A stretch of 64,000 nucleotides of DNA from CAZAPG01 sp964486935 (GTDB lineage Bacteria; Chloroflexota; Anaerolineae; 4572-78; J111): NCBI GenBank assembly GCA_964486935.1, contig CAZAPG010000027.1, forward strand, positions 23,027-87,026. Reading direction: 5' to 3'. A program made the translations under genes and the position numbers. The number at the start of each line of letters is the position of its first letter. Position 1 is the first letter of the stretch. The notes below the pieces were generated by a model. That model did no database searches and was not told the DNA's origin. It saw only the letters and a list, made by a program, of their open reading frames with translations. This document shows positions 16,370 through 25,107 of the stretch, piece by piece.

Positions 16370-16771
16370 ATGCCTGAGTCAATCATTAAACAATATTATG
16401 ATGAACTTGGCAAAGGCAACCTGGTTGCCAGAAAGTGCAAAGTTTGCCAGGGTCACACATTTCCGCCAACAACCGCCTGCGAACATTGCGGCAGCACCAA
16501 CCTGGAATGGGTTCAACTGTCGGGCCGAGGAAAACTTCTTTTTGCTTCGCACGGGATTGCTCCGCCCCCAAACCCCAGATTCGCCGAGATGGCCCCCTAT
16601 GTTTATGGACATATTGCGCTTGAAGAAGGAATTACCGTTCAGGCAATTATTACCGGCATCAAGCCGGAGCCTGAAGTTTTGCAGAAATACTTTGAGCGCG
16701 GGCCGGTGGACGTAACGCCAGACATCCTGAATGTCAAAGAGCTAAACGTTCTGGCCTTCAAAGTTGTCTAA
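16370..16771 (+). CDS. DUF35 zinc-ribbon/OB-fold thiolase partner
   Basis: A 133-residue protein with a rubredoxin-like zinc ribbon (C23-x2-C26 ... C37-x2-C40) and a C-terminal OB-fold (GRGKLLFASHGIAPPPNPRFAEM...). DUF35 proteins form stable complexes with SCP2-type thiolases and bridge CoA to the active site. The gene starts four bases after the thiolase stop and shares an AAGGAG ribosome site at the thiolase end, so a 1:1 complex is expected. I started at MPESIIKQYY because of that site; eight extra in-frame codons upstream overlap the thiolase and look spurious. Confidence 0.9.
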   Translation: MPESIIKQYYDELGKGNLVARKCKVCQGHTFPPTTACEHCGSTNLEWVQLSGRGKLLFASHGIAPPPNPRFAEMAPYVYGHIALEEGITVQAIITGIKPEPEVLQKYFERGPVDVTPDILNVKELNVLAFKVV

Positions 16772-16796
16772 AAATATCTGTAACTAAGAACACATA

Positions 16797-16833
16797 CCCT
16801 GGATGCTATCAGTTGTTTGGATAGCATCCAGGG
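16797..16833 (+). other. 14-bp perfect hairpin inside the thiolase operon
   Basis: CCCTGGATGCTATC (16797-16810) pairs exactly with GATAGCATCCAGGG (16820-16833) around a 9-base loop. No T-tract follows. Lying between the DUF35 gene and the FolE2-like gene, it could be an mRNA processing or stability element, or a repeat. It is one of the longest perfect stems in the window. Confidence 0.6.
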
Positions 16834-16896
16834 ACCATCCGGCCAGCGGGCAGAAATTGAGCACAACGCTCGTTACCAAATAGAAAAGGGGCACAC

Positions 16897-17301
16897 ATGG
16901 AGGAGCAACGATTTCTGGTTGACGTGGGCATGCGAGACCTTCCTTTCCCGATGAAGGTAATATCAAAAGCCGATCCAGAAGGCCAATTTACAATTGCCAA
17001 CATTTCTATTGATGCCCGGATTATGCAAGGGTTTGAAGCGCGCTGGATCGATAAATTCATCCAGATTGTCCACCAGCACCGAGACAGAATAGGCACAAAA
17101 ACCCTGAGAGCCAATATTTTGGACTACCTCACCAGCTTGAACGTCGCCACGGTGAGGATTGATTTTGACTACCCATTTTTTGTTGAAAAATTAACCCCGG
17201 TATCCAAAGAGAAGTGTCTGGTTAGATACTTGTGTACCTATTCGGCCAGGGTTTCTGCTGTTGAACGGAACCCCAAAAAAGAATCGCTGGGTTCCGTTTA
17301 G
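16897..17301 (+). CDS. half-length FolE2/MptA-like T-fold protein
   Basis: A 134-residue protein resembling the N-terminal half of type IB GTP cyclohydrolase (FolE2) and archaeal MptA. It shows VGMRDLPFPMKV, TIANISIDARIMQGFEARWIDKF and the diagnostic DYPFFVEKLTPVSKEK followed by a beta strand. Full-length members are about 260 residues or more, with their catalytic Cys/His/Glu in the second half, which is absent here. Only 67 bases separate its stop from pta, so no missing half is nearby. It is either a stand-alone T-fold protein with a new role or an inactive paralogue. Its place between the thiolase pair and pta-ackA argues for a role in that pathway. AAAAGGGG precedes the start. Confidence 0.65.
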   Translation: MEEQRFLVDVGMRDLPFPMKVISKADPEGQFTIANISIDARIMQGFEARWIDKFIQIVHQHRDRIGTKTLRANILDYLTSLNVATVRIDFDYPFFVEKLTPVSKEKCLVRYLCTYSARVSAVERNPKKESLGSV

Positions 17302-17368
17302 CGGTTATGAAGAAGAGATTTAACCCGGCCTGTTTTGCAAGGCCAGATAAATGAAGGGATGAGCGCCC

Positions 17369-18357
17369 ATGGAAGTGATGGCAGAATTACAGGCAAAGGC
17401 AAAGCGTTCCCCCCAAAAGGTTGTCTTCCCCGAAGGGTCAGAGGAGAGGATTGTCAGGGCAGCAGCGCTGGTAGCCCGGCAGGAAATTGCGTGTCCAATA
17501 TTGCTGGGCAATCAGGCCAGTATTGCAAATGTGGCTGCCCAGGCCGACCTGGACCTGGCAGGAATTATGGTCATCGAGCCTCTCTCTTCGCCCAGGTTAG
17601 ACGCATATGTGGCGGAGTATTGCGGCCTCCGGGGTATTCCCGAAGGGGCCGCCCGCAGGCTCTTAAAAAAACCTCTTTACTTTGGCGCAATGATGGTAAA
17701 AATGGGTGAAGCCGAGGCAATGGTCGCCGGAGTTGCCCATGCCACCGAAGATGTGATTATAGCCAGCGAGTTGGTTGTTGGCATGCAAAAAGGTGTATCC
17801 ACCCCCTCCAGTTTTTTCCTGATGGACATCCCCGGCTATGCCGGCGAGGAGGGTAATCTTCTTATTTTTGCCGATGCGGCGGTTAACCCCGACCCCACCG
17901 CCGAACAACTTGCCGATATTGCCATTGCCAGCGCCAGCAGCGCCAGGAATTTGCTGGGGTGGGAACCAAGGGTAGCCATGCTCTCTTTTTCTACCAAGGG
18001 CAGCGCCATGCACCCTCAAGTGGCTAAAATTGTTAAAGCGGTTGAACTGGCGCGGGAGCGAGAGCCTGAGTTATTCATTGACGGGGAATTACAAGCCGAC
18101 GCGGCGCTTGTTCCCGAAGTGGCCAAAAAAAAGGTAACAACTGCAAGCTCTGTGGCTGGCAGAGCCAATATTCTTATCTTTCCCGACCTTAATGCCGGAA
18201 ATATTGCTTACAAGCTTATCCAACGGCTGGCAAAAGCGGCCGCTTATGGCCCGGTTTTGCAGGGCTTTGCCAGGCCGGTGAGCGACCTGTCAAGAGGCGC
18301 AACCGTAACCGACATTGTTGGGGCAACCACAATGGTGGCGGTAAGAGCGCAGGCGCT

Positions 18358-18361
<4 letters not shown>
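17369..18361 (+). CDS. pta: phosphate acetyltransferase (or phosphotransacylase)
   Basis: A 330-residue short-form phosphotransacylase (FPEGSEERIVRAA, LLKKPLYFGAMMVKMGEAEAMVAG, NILIFPDLNAGNIAYKLIQRL). It exchanges acyl-CoA plus phosphate for acyl-phosphate plus CoA. Length fits the single-domain Pta/Ptb class without the DRTGG regulatory part. The stop overlaps the acetate kinase start (ATGA at 18358), so the pair is coupled. Together they convert acyl-CoA to acid with ATP formation, or the reverse. The acyl chain could be acetyl, propionyl or butyryl; acetyl is the default guess. Confidence 0.92.
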
Positions 18362-19566
<1,205 letters not shown>

Positions 19567-19608
19567 AAAATTGTTGCATAACGTAACAGAGAAAGGAGAC
19601 ACAACGCA

Positions 19609-19857
19609 ATGGCAGGAAACGGAACAGTTGAAGAGCGAGTCAAGGCAGCGGTAGCCAGAGTATTTCACAAAGAAGCGGGTCAACTAAACCGCAATACTCG
19701 TTTTATTGAAGACCTCCTGGCCAAATCGCTTAACATTATTGAGCTAACCGCCGTGTTGGAAGATGAATTTGATGTTGAAATTCCCGGCGCGGAGGCCAGG
19801 AAAAGAAGGAGCATAGGTGAAGCTATCGAATTGATTGAAAATTTACTACAAAAGTGA
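19609..19857 (+). CDS. acyl carrier protein (atypical KSL motif)
   Basis: An 82-residue four-helix carrier. The phosphopantetheine serine is S40 in LLAKSLNIIELTAVLEDEFDVEIP. The usual Asp before this Ser (DSL) is replaced by Lys (KSL), which could change recognition by phosphopantetheinyl transferases and partner enzymes. The rest is normal in length and acidity. A strong GAAAGGAG site precedes it. It is the last gene of the plus-strand cluster, 42 bases after ackA, and faces holo-ACP synthase on the other strand. It is probably a dedicated carrier, not the housekeeping ACP of fatty-acid synthesis. Confidence 0.85.
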   Translation: MAGNGTVEERVKAAVARVFHKEAGQLNRNTRFIEDLLAKSLNIIELTAVLEDEFDVEIPGAEARKRRSIGEAIELIENLLQK

Positions 19858-19862
19858 AAGGT

Positions 19863-20252
19863 CTACCCCCTTTCACCGGCAGCCAGAGCTGCCATCCCCA
19901 CCGCATACTCGTCCTCGTATGAGAGGCTTAACAGCACCCTGGCGGCTCCGCGTTGCGCGGCGAGTTGAGCAAATTTGCCTGTCAGCACAGGGATGGGTTC
20001 TCCAAATTCCCCATCCCTTATTTCTATTTCTGTTAACTGCACCCCGGTTTCCCAGCCAATGCCAAAAGTTTTAAAAATAGCTTCTTTGCCAGCAAATGTC
20101 ATGGCAAGATAGGCCACAGGGTTGGCATGGGTTTTGGCCCGCTGCTGCTCCCAGGGCGTAAACACTTTGTCTAAAAAAACCTGGTCGGCGGTGTCTACCG
20201 CATCTTTCACTCTTTTGAGACTGACGATATCTATGCCTACGCCAAATAACAT
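19863..20252 (-). CDS. acpS: holo-[acyl-carrier-protein] synthase
   Basis: A 129-residue AcpS-type phosphopantetheinyl transferase. The N-terminal metal motif GIDIVSLKRVK (D at position 8) and the WEQQRA...FAGKEAIFKTFG motif are intact. It moves 4'-phosphopantetheine from CoA to the ACP serine. The start at 20252 (MLFGVGIDIV) was chosen because the conserved region begins there; the frame is open for 21 more codons. It converges on the ACP gene with five bases between stops. That proximity suggests it serves that ACP, but it may also be the general enzyme of the cell. Confidence 0.92.
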   Translation of the reverse strand: MLFGVGIDIVSLKRVKDAVDTADQVFLDKVFTPWEQQRAKTHANPVAYLAMTFAGKEAIFKTFGIGWETGVQLTEIEIRDGEFGEPIPVLTGKFAQLAAQRGAARVLLSLSYEDEYAVGMAALAAGERG

Positions 20253-20931
20253 GGTCACATCCGGCCCCTTTCCCATGTTTGAGACGATTCTAGTTTTTAG
20301 AGAGTATCCTGTCAAACGGGGTCACTTATCGGCCCAAATTTGACCTTTTAAATTAAAATTTTTCTGTACAGGATTTTTGTGTTACAATAGCGCTCAATTA
20401 TTATCCCCCACTAAATATGCGGCTATCTAGCCAATGGCCGGGGTAACAACATCCACAAAATTGCCATGTGTGCAGCCCCGGCTGTAAATTCGAAATGACA
20501 TTTACCTTGCGATAAGTAATCTCCACTGATCGCAATTTTGACCTCTTACGAGGGAGGGGTCAACCACCGGTTAAAACAAAATATTGGTTGCGGTTAAAGA
20601 TTGGCCTTGTATTTGCTTTGCCAAAAAATTTGCCATCTTTAAGAGCGTCCCATTTAAAAGCCTTTGCCGCCGGCCAGGGGCGTTATTGCCTGCGACTCTG
20701 GCCCATCCAATGTTTGGAATCTGGCCGGGAGGCTGGCTATTTCAGGGTATTTTTTGTGGAGCCAAAAATTGAATACGGCGCGCCGGTTCAAACCAAAAAT
20801 TTGAGCTAAGTGTCTATCCGTAATGTGTAGCAAAAGCAGCCTGTGGCCTGCCCGGCCCTGGAATGCCGCAAGCGCAATAAAATTGCGGCTAGAGACACAA
20901 AAAAAAAGGGATCAAAGGAGATCACCCATCA
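20253..20931. other. 679-base intergenic stretch without a convincing gene
   Basis: Short frames exist (for example 20588-20809), but they lack ribosome sites and any family likeness. A stem GCCGGGG (20437-20443) / CCCCGGC (20476-20482) closes a 32-base loop. Several AT-rich patches occur near 20340-20400. It separates the acyl cluster from the phosphodiesterase and could be decayed sequence. Confidence 0.4.
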
Positions 20932-22269
20932 ATGGCCACATCATTGCCCCCAAACACTGCAATTACTGCATTATCAAAATTTGGCGCTTGCTGGCATCCC
21001 CCCCCCCGAACTATTAGATATCGACAAAACAGCTTCTTTTCTGACAGATTATTTAGGATAATTATTGCGCTAATCCTCTTTGGGCTGGCAACCGCCAATT
21101 TAGCCTGCCAGCCCACAATTAGCCCGCCTGATGAGTCAACAACCGAAAAGGAATGGAGAGGCTCCAACGCAGATATTGCATTTGTTCAATTCAACGAGTC
21201 TGACCTTCCGGCAAAGATTACCGAAACACCTGCGTTTGTTGAACTCCCCACTTTGCCGGCCCATTTAACCGCTACCCCCTTTACGCTTATAGAACCAACA
21301 TTCACCCCAAACCCAACCGCCACGCCTACCCGCCTTATTTTTTACGCCCCTACCCCAACCCAAACGCCCTGGCCTACCTCTACCCTTATACCAACGGCCA
21401 CAGATACGCCCCTTTCAACGCCAACCACCGCCGCTACCGCCACCGACACCCCCATGCCTACGCCAACCCCGGAAGCGGGCATTAAACACGTGGTCATTAT
21501 CAGTATCGACGGCTTGCGCCCCGATGCGCTGTTTTTGGCCGACACCCCCAACATAGATAAGCTGAAAGACAGGGGCGCTTACTCTGCCACTGCTCAAACC
21601 GTAAAAATGAGCGTTACCATGCCCAGCCACGCCTCGATGTTAAGCGGAATGATACCGGAGAAACACGGCTTTCTGTGGGGACAACCATACATCGGCTGGC
21701 CCGGCATGACCGGCCCCACCCTGTTCAATGTGGCCCGCGATGCCGGGTTAAGCACTGCCCTGATAGCCGGTAAAGAGAAATTCAGTTACCTGCACTTGCC
21801 CAACTCCCTTGATATGGCTTTTTATGAGGAAGTACACGATACCGAAGTTAAAGCTCAGGCCGTTAAATTTATTGAGTCTGGGTTGTCCGAGGTGCTCTTT
21901 ATTCACTTTCCCGATGTTGACCGGGTAGGCCACGCCTACGGCTGGATGTCGCCCAACCAGCTTGACGCCATCAGGTTTGTAGATAGCCTGATTGGCGAAA
22001 TTATCTTGACGCTTGAAAACGAGGGTTATCTGGCTAGCACCTTGCTGATACTTACGGCCGACCACGGCGGGCACGGTTTTGGGCATGGCGATGACTCGCC
22101 GCTGGACCGCACCATCCCCTGGCTGGCCGCCGGGCCGGGCGTTCCCGCCAATGTCACTCTGACCCGGCACATCGACACCTTTGATACTGCCGCCACAGCT
22201 TTGCAGGCGTTAAACCTCCCCATTCCCGCTACCTGGGACGGGGAACCCGTTATGGAAATATTTGAATAA
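20932..22269 (+). CDS. secreted/lipid-anchored type I phosphodiesterase (alkaline phosphatase superfamily)
   Basis: A 445-residue protein. Residues ~40-60 form a hydrophobic export segment ending in NLACQP, a possible but imperfect lipobox. A long Pro/Thr-rich linker (about residues 85-180) follows, typical of Chloroflexota surface proteins. The catalytic domain has VVIISIDGLRPDALF (metal Asp), VTMPSHASMLSGMIPEKHG (nucleophile region), FIHFPDVDRVGHAYG and LTADHGGHGFGHG (metal His/Asp). This is the nucleotide pyrophosphatase/phosphodiesterase arrangement. The physiological substrate is unknown. A GGAG site lies 11 bases before the ATG. A strong terminator follows. Confidence 0.87.
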   Translation: MATSLPPNTAITALSKFGACWHPPPRTIRYRQNSFFSDRLFRIIIALILFGLATANLACQPTISPPDESTTEKEWRGSNADIAFVQFNESDLPAKITETPAFVELPTLPAHLTATPFTLIEPTFTPNPTATPTRLIFYAPTPTQTPWPTSTLIPTATDTPLSTPTTAATATDTPMPTPTPEAGIKHVVIISIDGLRPDALFLADTPNIDKLKDRGAYSATAQTVKMSVTMPSHASMLSGMIPEKHGFLWGQPYIGWPGMTGPTLFNVARDAGLSTALIAGKEKFSYLHLPNSLDMAFYEEVHDTEVKAQAVKFIESGLSEVLFIHFPDVDRVGHAYGWMSPNQLDAIRFVDSLIGEIILTLENEGYLASTLLILTADHGGHGFGHGDDSPLDRTIPWLAAGPGVPANVTLTRHIDTFDTAATALQALNLPIPATWDGEPVMEIFE

Positions 22270-22301
22270 GCCGCGTTTTTCTGCTATAAATTCTGCAATG
22301 G

Positions 22302-22337
22302 GCCTTGCCCTGTAACTGAGGGCAAGGCTTTTCTCTT
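22302..22337 (+). terminator. intrinsic terminator after the phosphodiesterase
   Basis: GCCTTGCCCT (22302-22311) and AGGGCAAGGC (22319-22328) form a perfect 10-bp stem with a 7-base loop, followed by TTTTCTCTT. Confidence 0.9.
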
Positions 22338-22363
22338 GAAAATAAATCCGGCAACAAAGATGC

Positions 22364-22392
22364 TTGGCTAGGTTTATAGCGCAAGGTATAAT
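22364..22392 (+). promoter_or_regulatory. promoter of the NfeD gene
   Basis: TTGGCT (22364-22369), a 17-base spacer and a consensus TATAAT (22387-22392) lie about 60 bases before the NfeD start and just after the upstream terminator. Confidence 0.6.
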
Positions 22393-22452
22393 ATTAGCCA
22401 GATGAAAAGGCAACCTGCGCAATTGCAGGTCTGGCGCTGAAAGGGTGTCACC

Positions 22453-23763
22453 ATGAAGTTAATGAGGCGGTTAATTTTTATAATTTACGTCATTCTGGTT
22501 ATTGGCCAGCTATTTAGCCCGCTGGCAGCGGCCCAGGGCGGCCCCGAAGTGCTGGTAGCCGATGTGGACGGGCCGGTTACGCCGGTCATGCTCAGTTTCA
22601 TTGAGCGAGCCATTGAAGAGGCCGATGTTCGCAATGCCGAGGCTCTTGTAATTCGGCTGAATACGCCGGGCGGAAGCGTCGATTTGACCAAGCAGATTAT
22701 CCAAACCATCATTGCCTCAGACGTGCCGGTAGTGGTTTATGTTTGGCCGCCGGGCGGCTTTGCGGCCTCGGCGGGAACCTTTATTACCCTGGCCGCTCAC
22801 GCCGATGCCATGGCCCCCAATACCAGCATTGGCGCGGCCAGCCCAATTGACGGCTCCGGCGCCGAAATTGACGAAACCCTGCGCTCTAAAATTGAAAATA
22901 TCCTGATAGCCGATATCAAAAGCCTGGCCGAGCGCCGGGGCGATAAAGCCATCGAGTGGGCGCAGCAGGCCATCACCGAGGCCAAAGCCGCCAACGCCCA
23001 GGAAGCGCTTGAACTGGGCGTGATTGATTTTATTGCCAAAGATTTGGACGATTTGCTCGACCAACTGGATGGTTTTACGGTGCAGGTCAAAGGCGAGGAA
23101 GTTACTTTGAAAACCGGCGATGCCATCGTAACATTTTTTGAAGCCACCGCCCTTGAAGAGTTTTTAAGCATCATTGCCAACCCCAGCATTGCCCTGCTGC
23201 TCATCTCTATTGGCAGCCTGGCCATTGTGTATGAAATTATCAATCCGGGCGGCTACATGAGCGGCATTATCGGCGCAATTTTACTGCTGGTTGGTTTGTA
23301 CGCGGTGGGGCAATTGCCGGTAAATTACGCCGGGCTGGCCCTGATTTTGCTGGCCATCGGCCTGTTTGTGGCCGAACTTTTTACGCCTACCTTTGGGGCG
23401 CTCACCGCCGGAGGGCTAATTGCCTTTATATTTGGCTCGCTCATTCTGTTTAATACCCCCGAATTTGCCTACCAGATTCCTATCCCTTCAATTGTGGGTA
23501 TTGCTGTGTCGATGGCGGCCATTATTGGTTTTGGTATGCGCAAAGTTGTGCAAACCATGAAGATTCAACCGGTTAGCGGCAAAGAGGGCATGATTGGCGC
23601 TGTGGGTACGGTAAAAGTTACGCTCGACCCGCAAGGCAGCGTATTGGTGTGGGGCGAGCGCTGGCACGCCACCAGCGACAACGGCGAGACGATTGAGGTA
23701 GACCAGCAGGTGCGGGTTACAGACGTAGACGGTTTTAGGATAAAAGTAAAGCGAGTCCAATGA
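22453..23763 (+). CDS. NfeD-family membrane-bound serine protease
   Basis: A 436-residue long-form NfeD (ClpP-class) protein. A signal-like segment (~5-27) precedes the ClpP-like domain. Its catalytic serine lies in the PPGGFAASAGTFITLAAHAD segment, after the RLNTPGGSVD strand. Four or five membrane helices cover ~245-355. A soluble OB-fold NfeD domain (GMIGAVGTVKVTLDPQGSVLVWGERWHA) ends the chain. Archaeal homologues cleave stomatin. No stomatin/flotillin gene is adjacent here, which is unusual since the pair is often linked. It is probably transcribed alone from the promoter at 22364. Confidence 0.93.
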   Translation: MKLMRRLIFIIYVILVIGQLFSPLAAAQGGPEVLVADVDGPVTPVMLSFIERAIEEADVRNAEALVIRLNTPGGSVDLTKQIIQTIIASDVPVVVYVWPPGGFAASAGTFITLAAHADAMAPNTSIGAASPIDGSGAEIDETLRSKIENILIADIKSLAERRGDKAIEWAQQAITEAKAANAQEALELGVIDFIAKDLDDLLDQLDGFTVQVKGEEVTLKTGDAIVTFFEATALEEFLSIIANPSIALLLISIGSLAIVYEIINPGGYMSGIIGAILLLVGLYAVGQLPVNYAGLALILLAIGLFVAELFTPTFGALTAGGLIAFIFGSLILFNTPEFAYQIPIPSIVGIAVSMAAIIGFGMRKVVQTMKIQPVSGKEGMIGAVGTVKVTLDPQGSVLVWGERWHATSDNGETIEVDQQVRVTDVDGFRIKVKRVQ

Positions 23764-23803
23764 GTTTGTAGAGTTAAATGCCCTTAAAACTCAGGTGGCT
23801 CCC

Positions 23804-24787
23804 TCAGCCTGCCAACCCTATCCCCTGCTCCATAGCCCTGTCAAAATCTCCTATAAATGTCCACCAGTTGGTCAGTAGTCGCCCCCGGTAGCTAATGCCG
23901 TTGTTGAGGCCCGGTAAATTCTGCATCCAGTAGATAAACCAGCTCAGGCTATCGCAGTTCCAGCGCTCGCAGTTAAGGCGAATTTTCTGGCCGCCGCCGT
24001 CGGGCCGCCAATCTTCAATATCCGTTTCAATATATTTGCGGTTGGCCCAATCGTAATCACGCTCACCGTTGGGCGGGTAGTGCGCCCAACCGCAGCGCCC
24101 CTCGCCCGGCCGGCCTACAAATTTATCCCAAAACAGATGCGGGTCAACATGGCGCAGCACCGCCTCAATCTGGTGCATGTGGTCCTCCACCGCCTCAGAC
24201 ACACCGCGCCCGTAATTGTAATGATAAACAGTGTAGCTTTTGCTCAACACCGGCAGGTCGCGCGGGTCGCGGTCGCTATTGCTGATATCGCCGCGCGGCC
24301 CGGCCATGTTCGATTCCCACAGGTCAATCACCCCGCCGTGGTAGCCCCACAGCCAAACCTCTTTTACGCCGCGCTCTTCTACCCAATATTTTATATCGAC
24401 TCGCTCCATAATGGCGTTGTAATCCGTCATCGGTACGTGGTGGCCGGGTTTGGGCCAGGTAGGCAGCGCCTCCAGATACTCAATGGTCTCGACAATTTGG
24501 TAGCGCAGACAGGGTTGGGCTAACGGGTCTTTGTAACCGTGATACGCGCTGCCTGTTTCCAACGCTTGAATCACCCGCCCGGTGGTTTTGGTGGTGTGCC
24601 GCCGAATTTCTGCCAGCGGCGCGCCAACATCGCCGGTGATGGTGCGGTTGAGGCGACCATCGGCCACCGGAAAATAACTGATAACCAGCGTGGGAATGGT
24701 CCAGGCGTCAGCAGGATAGGTCAGCGGGCGGGCCGGCGGCCGGATTGAAGGGATGAATAAATTTTTGAACTTATCAAAAATGCCCAT
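23804..24787 (-). CDS. conserved hypothetical protein, no recognised family
   Basis: A 327-residue protein rich in Trp, Tyr, His and Asp (VWLWGYHGGVIDLWESNMAGPRGDISNS, RCGWAHYPPNGERDYDW, NCERWNCDSLSWFIYWMQNLPG). It opens with a short amphipathic stretch (MGIFDKFKNLFIP) and has no cleavable signal peptide. Multiple conserved-looking His/Asp/Trp clusters suggest an enzyme or carbohydrate-binding protein, but I cannot name one. It stands alone: the convergent neighbour is NfeD, and a 320-base gap lies upstream. Confidence 0.75.
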   Translation of the reverse strand: MGIFDKFKNLFIPSIRPPARPLTYPADAWTIPTLVISYFPVADGRLNRTITGDVGAPLAEIRRHTTKTTGRVIQALETGSAYHGYKDPLAQPCLRYQIVETIEYLEALPTWPKPGHHVPMTDYNAIMERVDIKYWVEERGVKEVWLWGYHGGVIDLWESNMAGPRGDISNSDRDPRDLPVLSKSYTVYHYNYGRGVSEAVEDHMHQIEAVLRHVDPHLFWDKFVGRPGEGRCGWAHYPPNGERDYDWANRKYIETDIEDWRPDGGGQKIRLNCERWNCDSLSWFIYWMQNLPGLNNGISYRGRLLTNWWTFIGDFDRAMEQGIGLAG

Positions 24788-25107
24788 TTTTGGATGTCAC
24801 CCATAAATTTTTTTTGCAGCATAGAAGACAGATGCTGCCGTGTCAAAATAAAGTATGGATTGCTCTGACAGGCTACTCGTTATTGTGGCGTTGGCAAAGC
24901 GACGCCTGATTGACCAACATCTTTTATTACCCATGTTATAATCAAAAACAAACAGATATTCAGCCCGGTGCGTGGCCCAACGCCGCGCTCTTTTTATGGG
25001 AGTGCGGCAGTCCCTTTGCCTTCGGCGGCAACGAGAATGAAAATGGAGTCCAAACCTTGGTTTGGCAAAGCTAGCTCTGGCCCCCTATTTACAGAGGAGA
25101 TTGTATT
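24788..25107. other. 320-base divergent promoter region
   Basis: A consensus TATAAT at 24937-24942 could serve the plus-strand beta-propeller gene, though no -35 stands at 17 bases. A good ribosome site (GAGGAGATT) lies before the start at 25108. A short plus-strand frame from about 25062 overlaps the gene start and looks spurious. Confidence 0.4.

Noticed and set aside
20588..20809. 73-codon gene before the phosphodiesterase
   Set aside because: It has no ribosome site, no recognisable family and a basic, low-complexity composition typical of chance frames.
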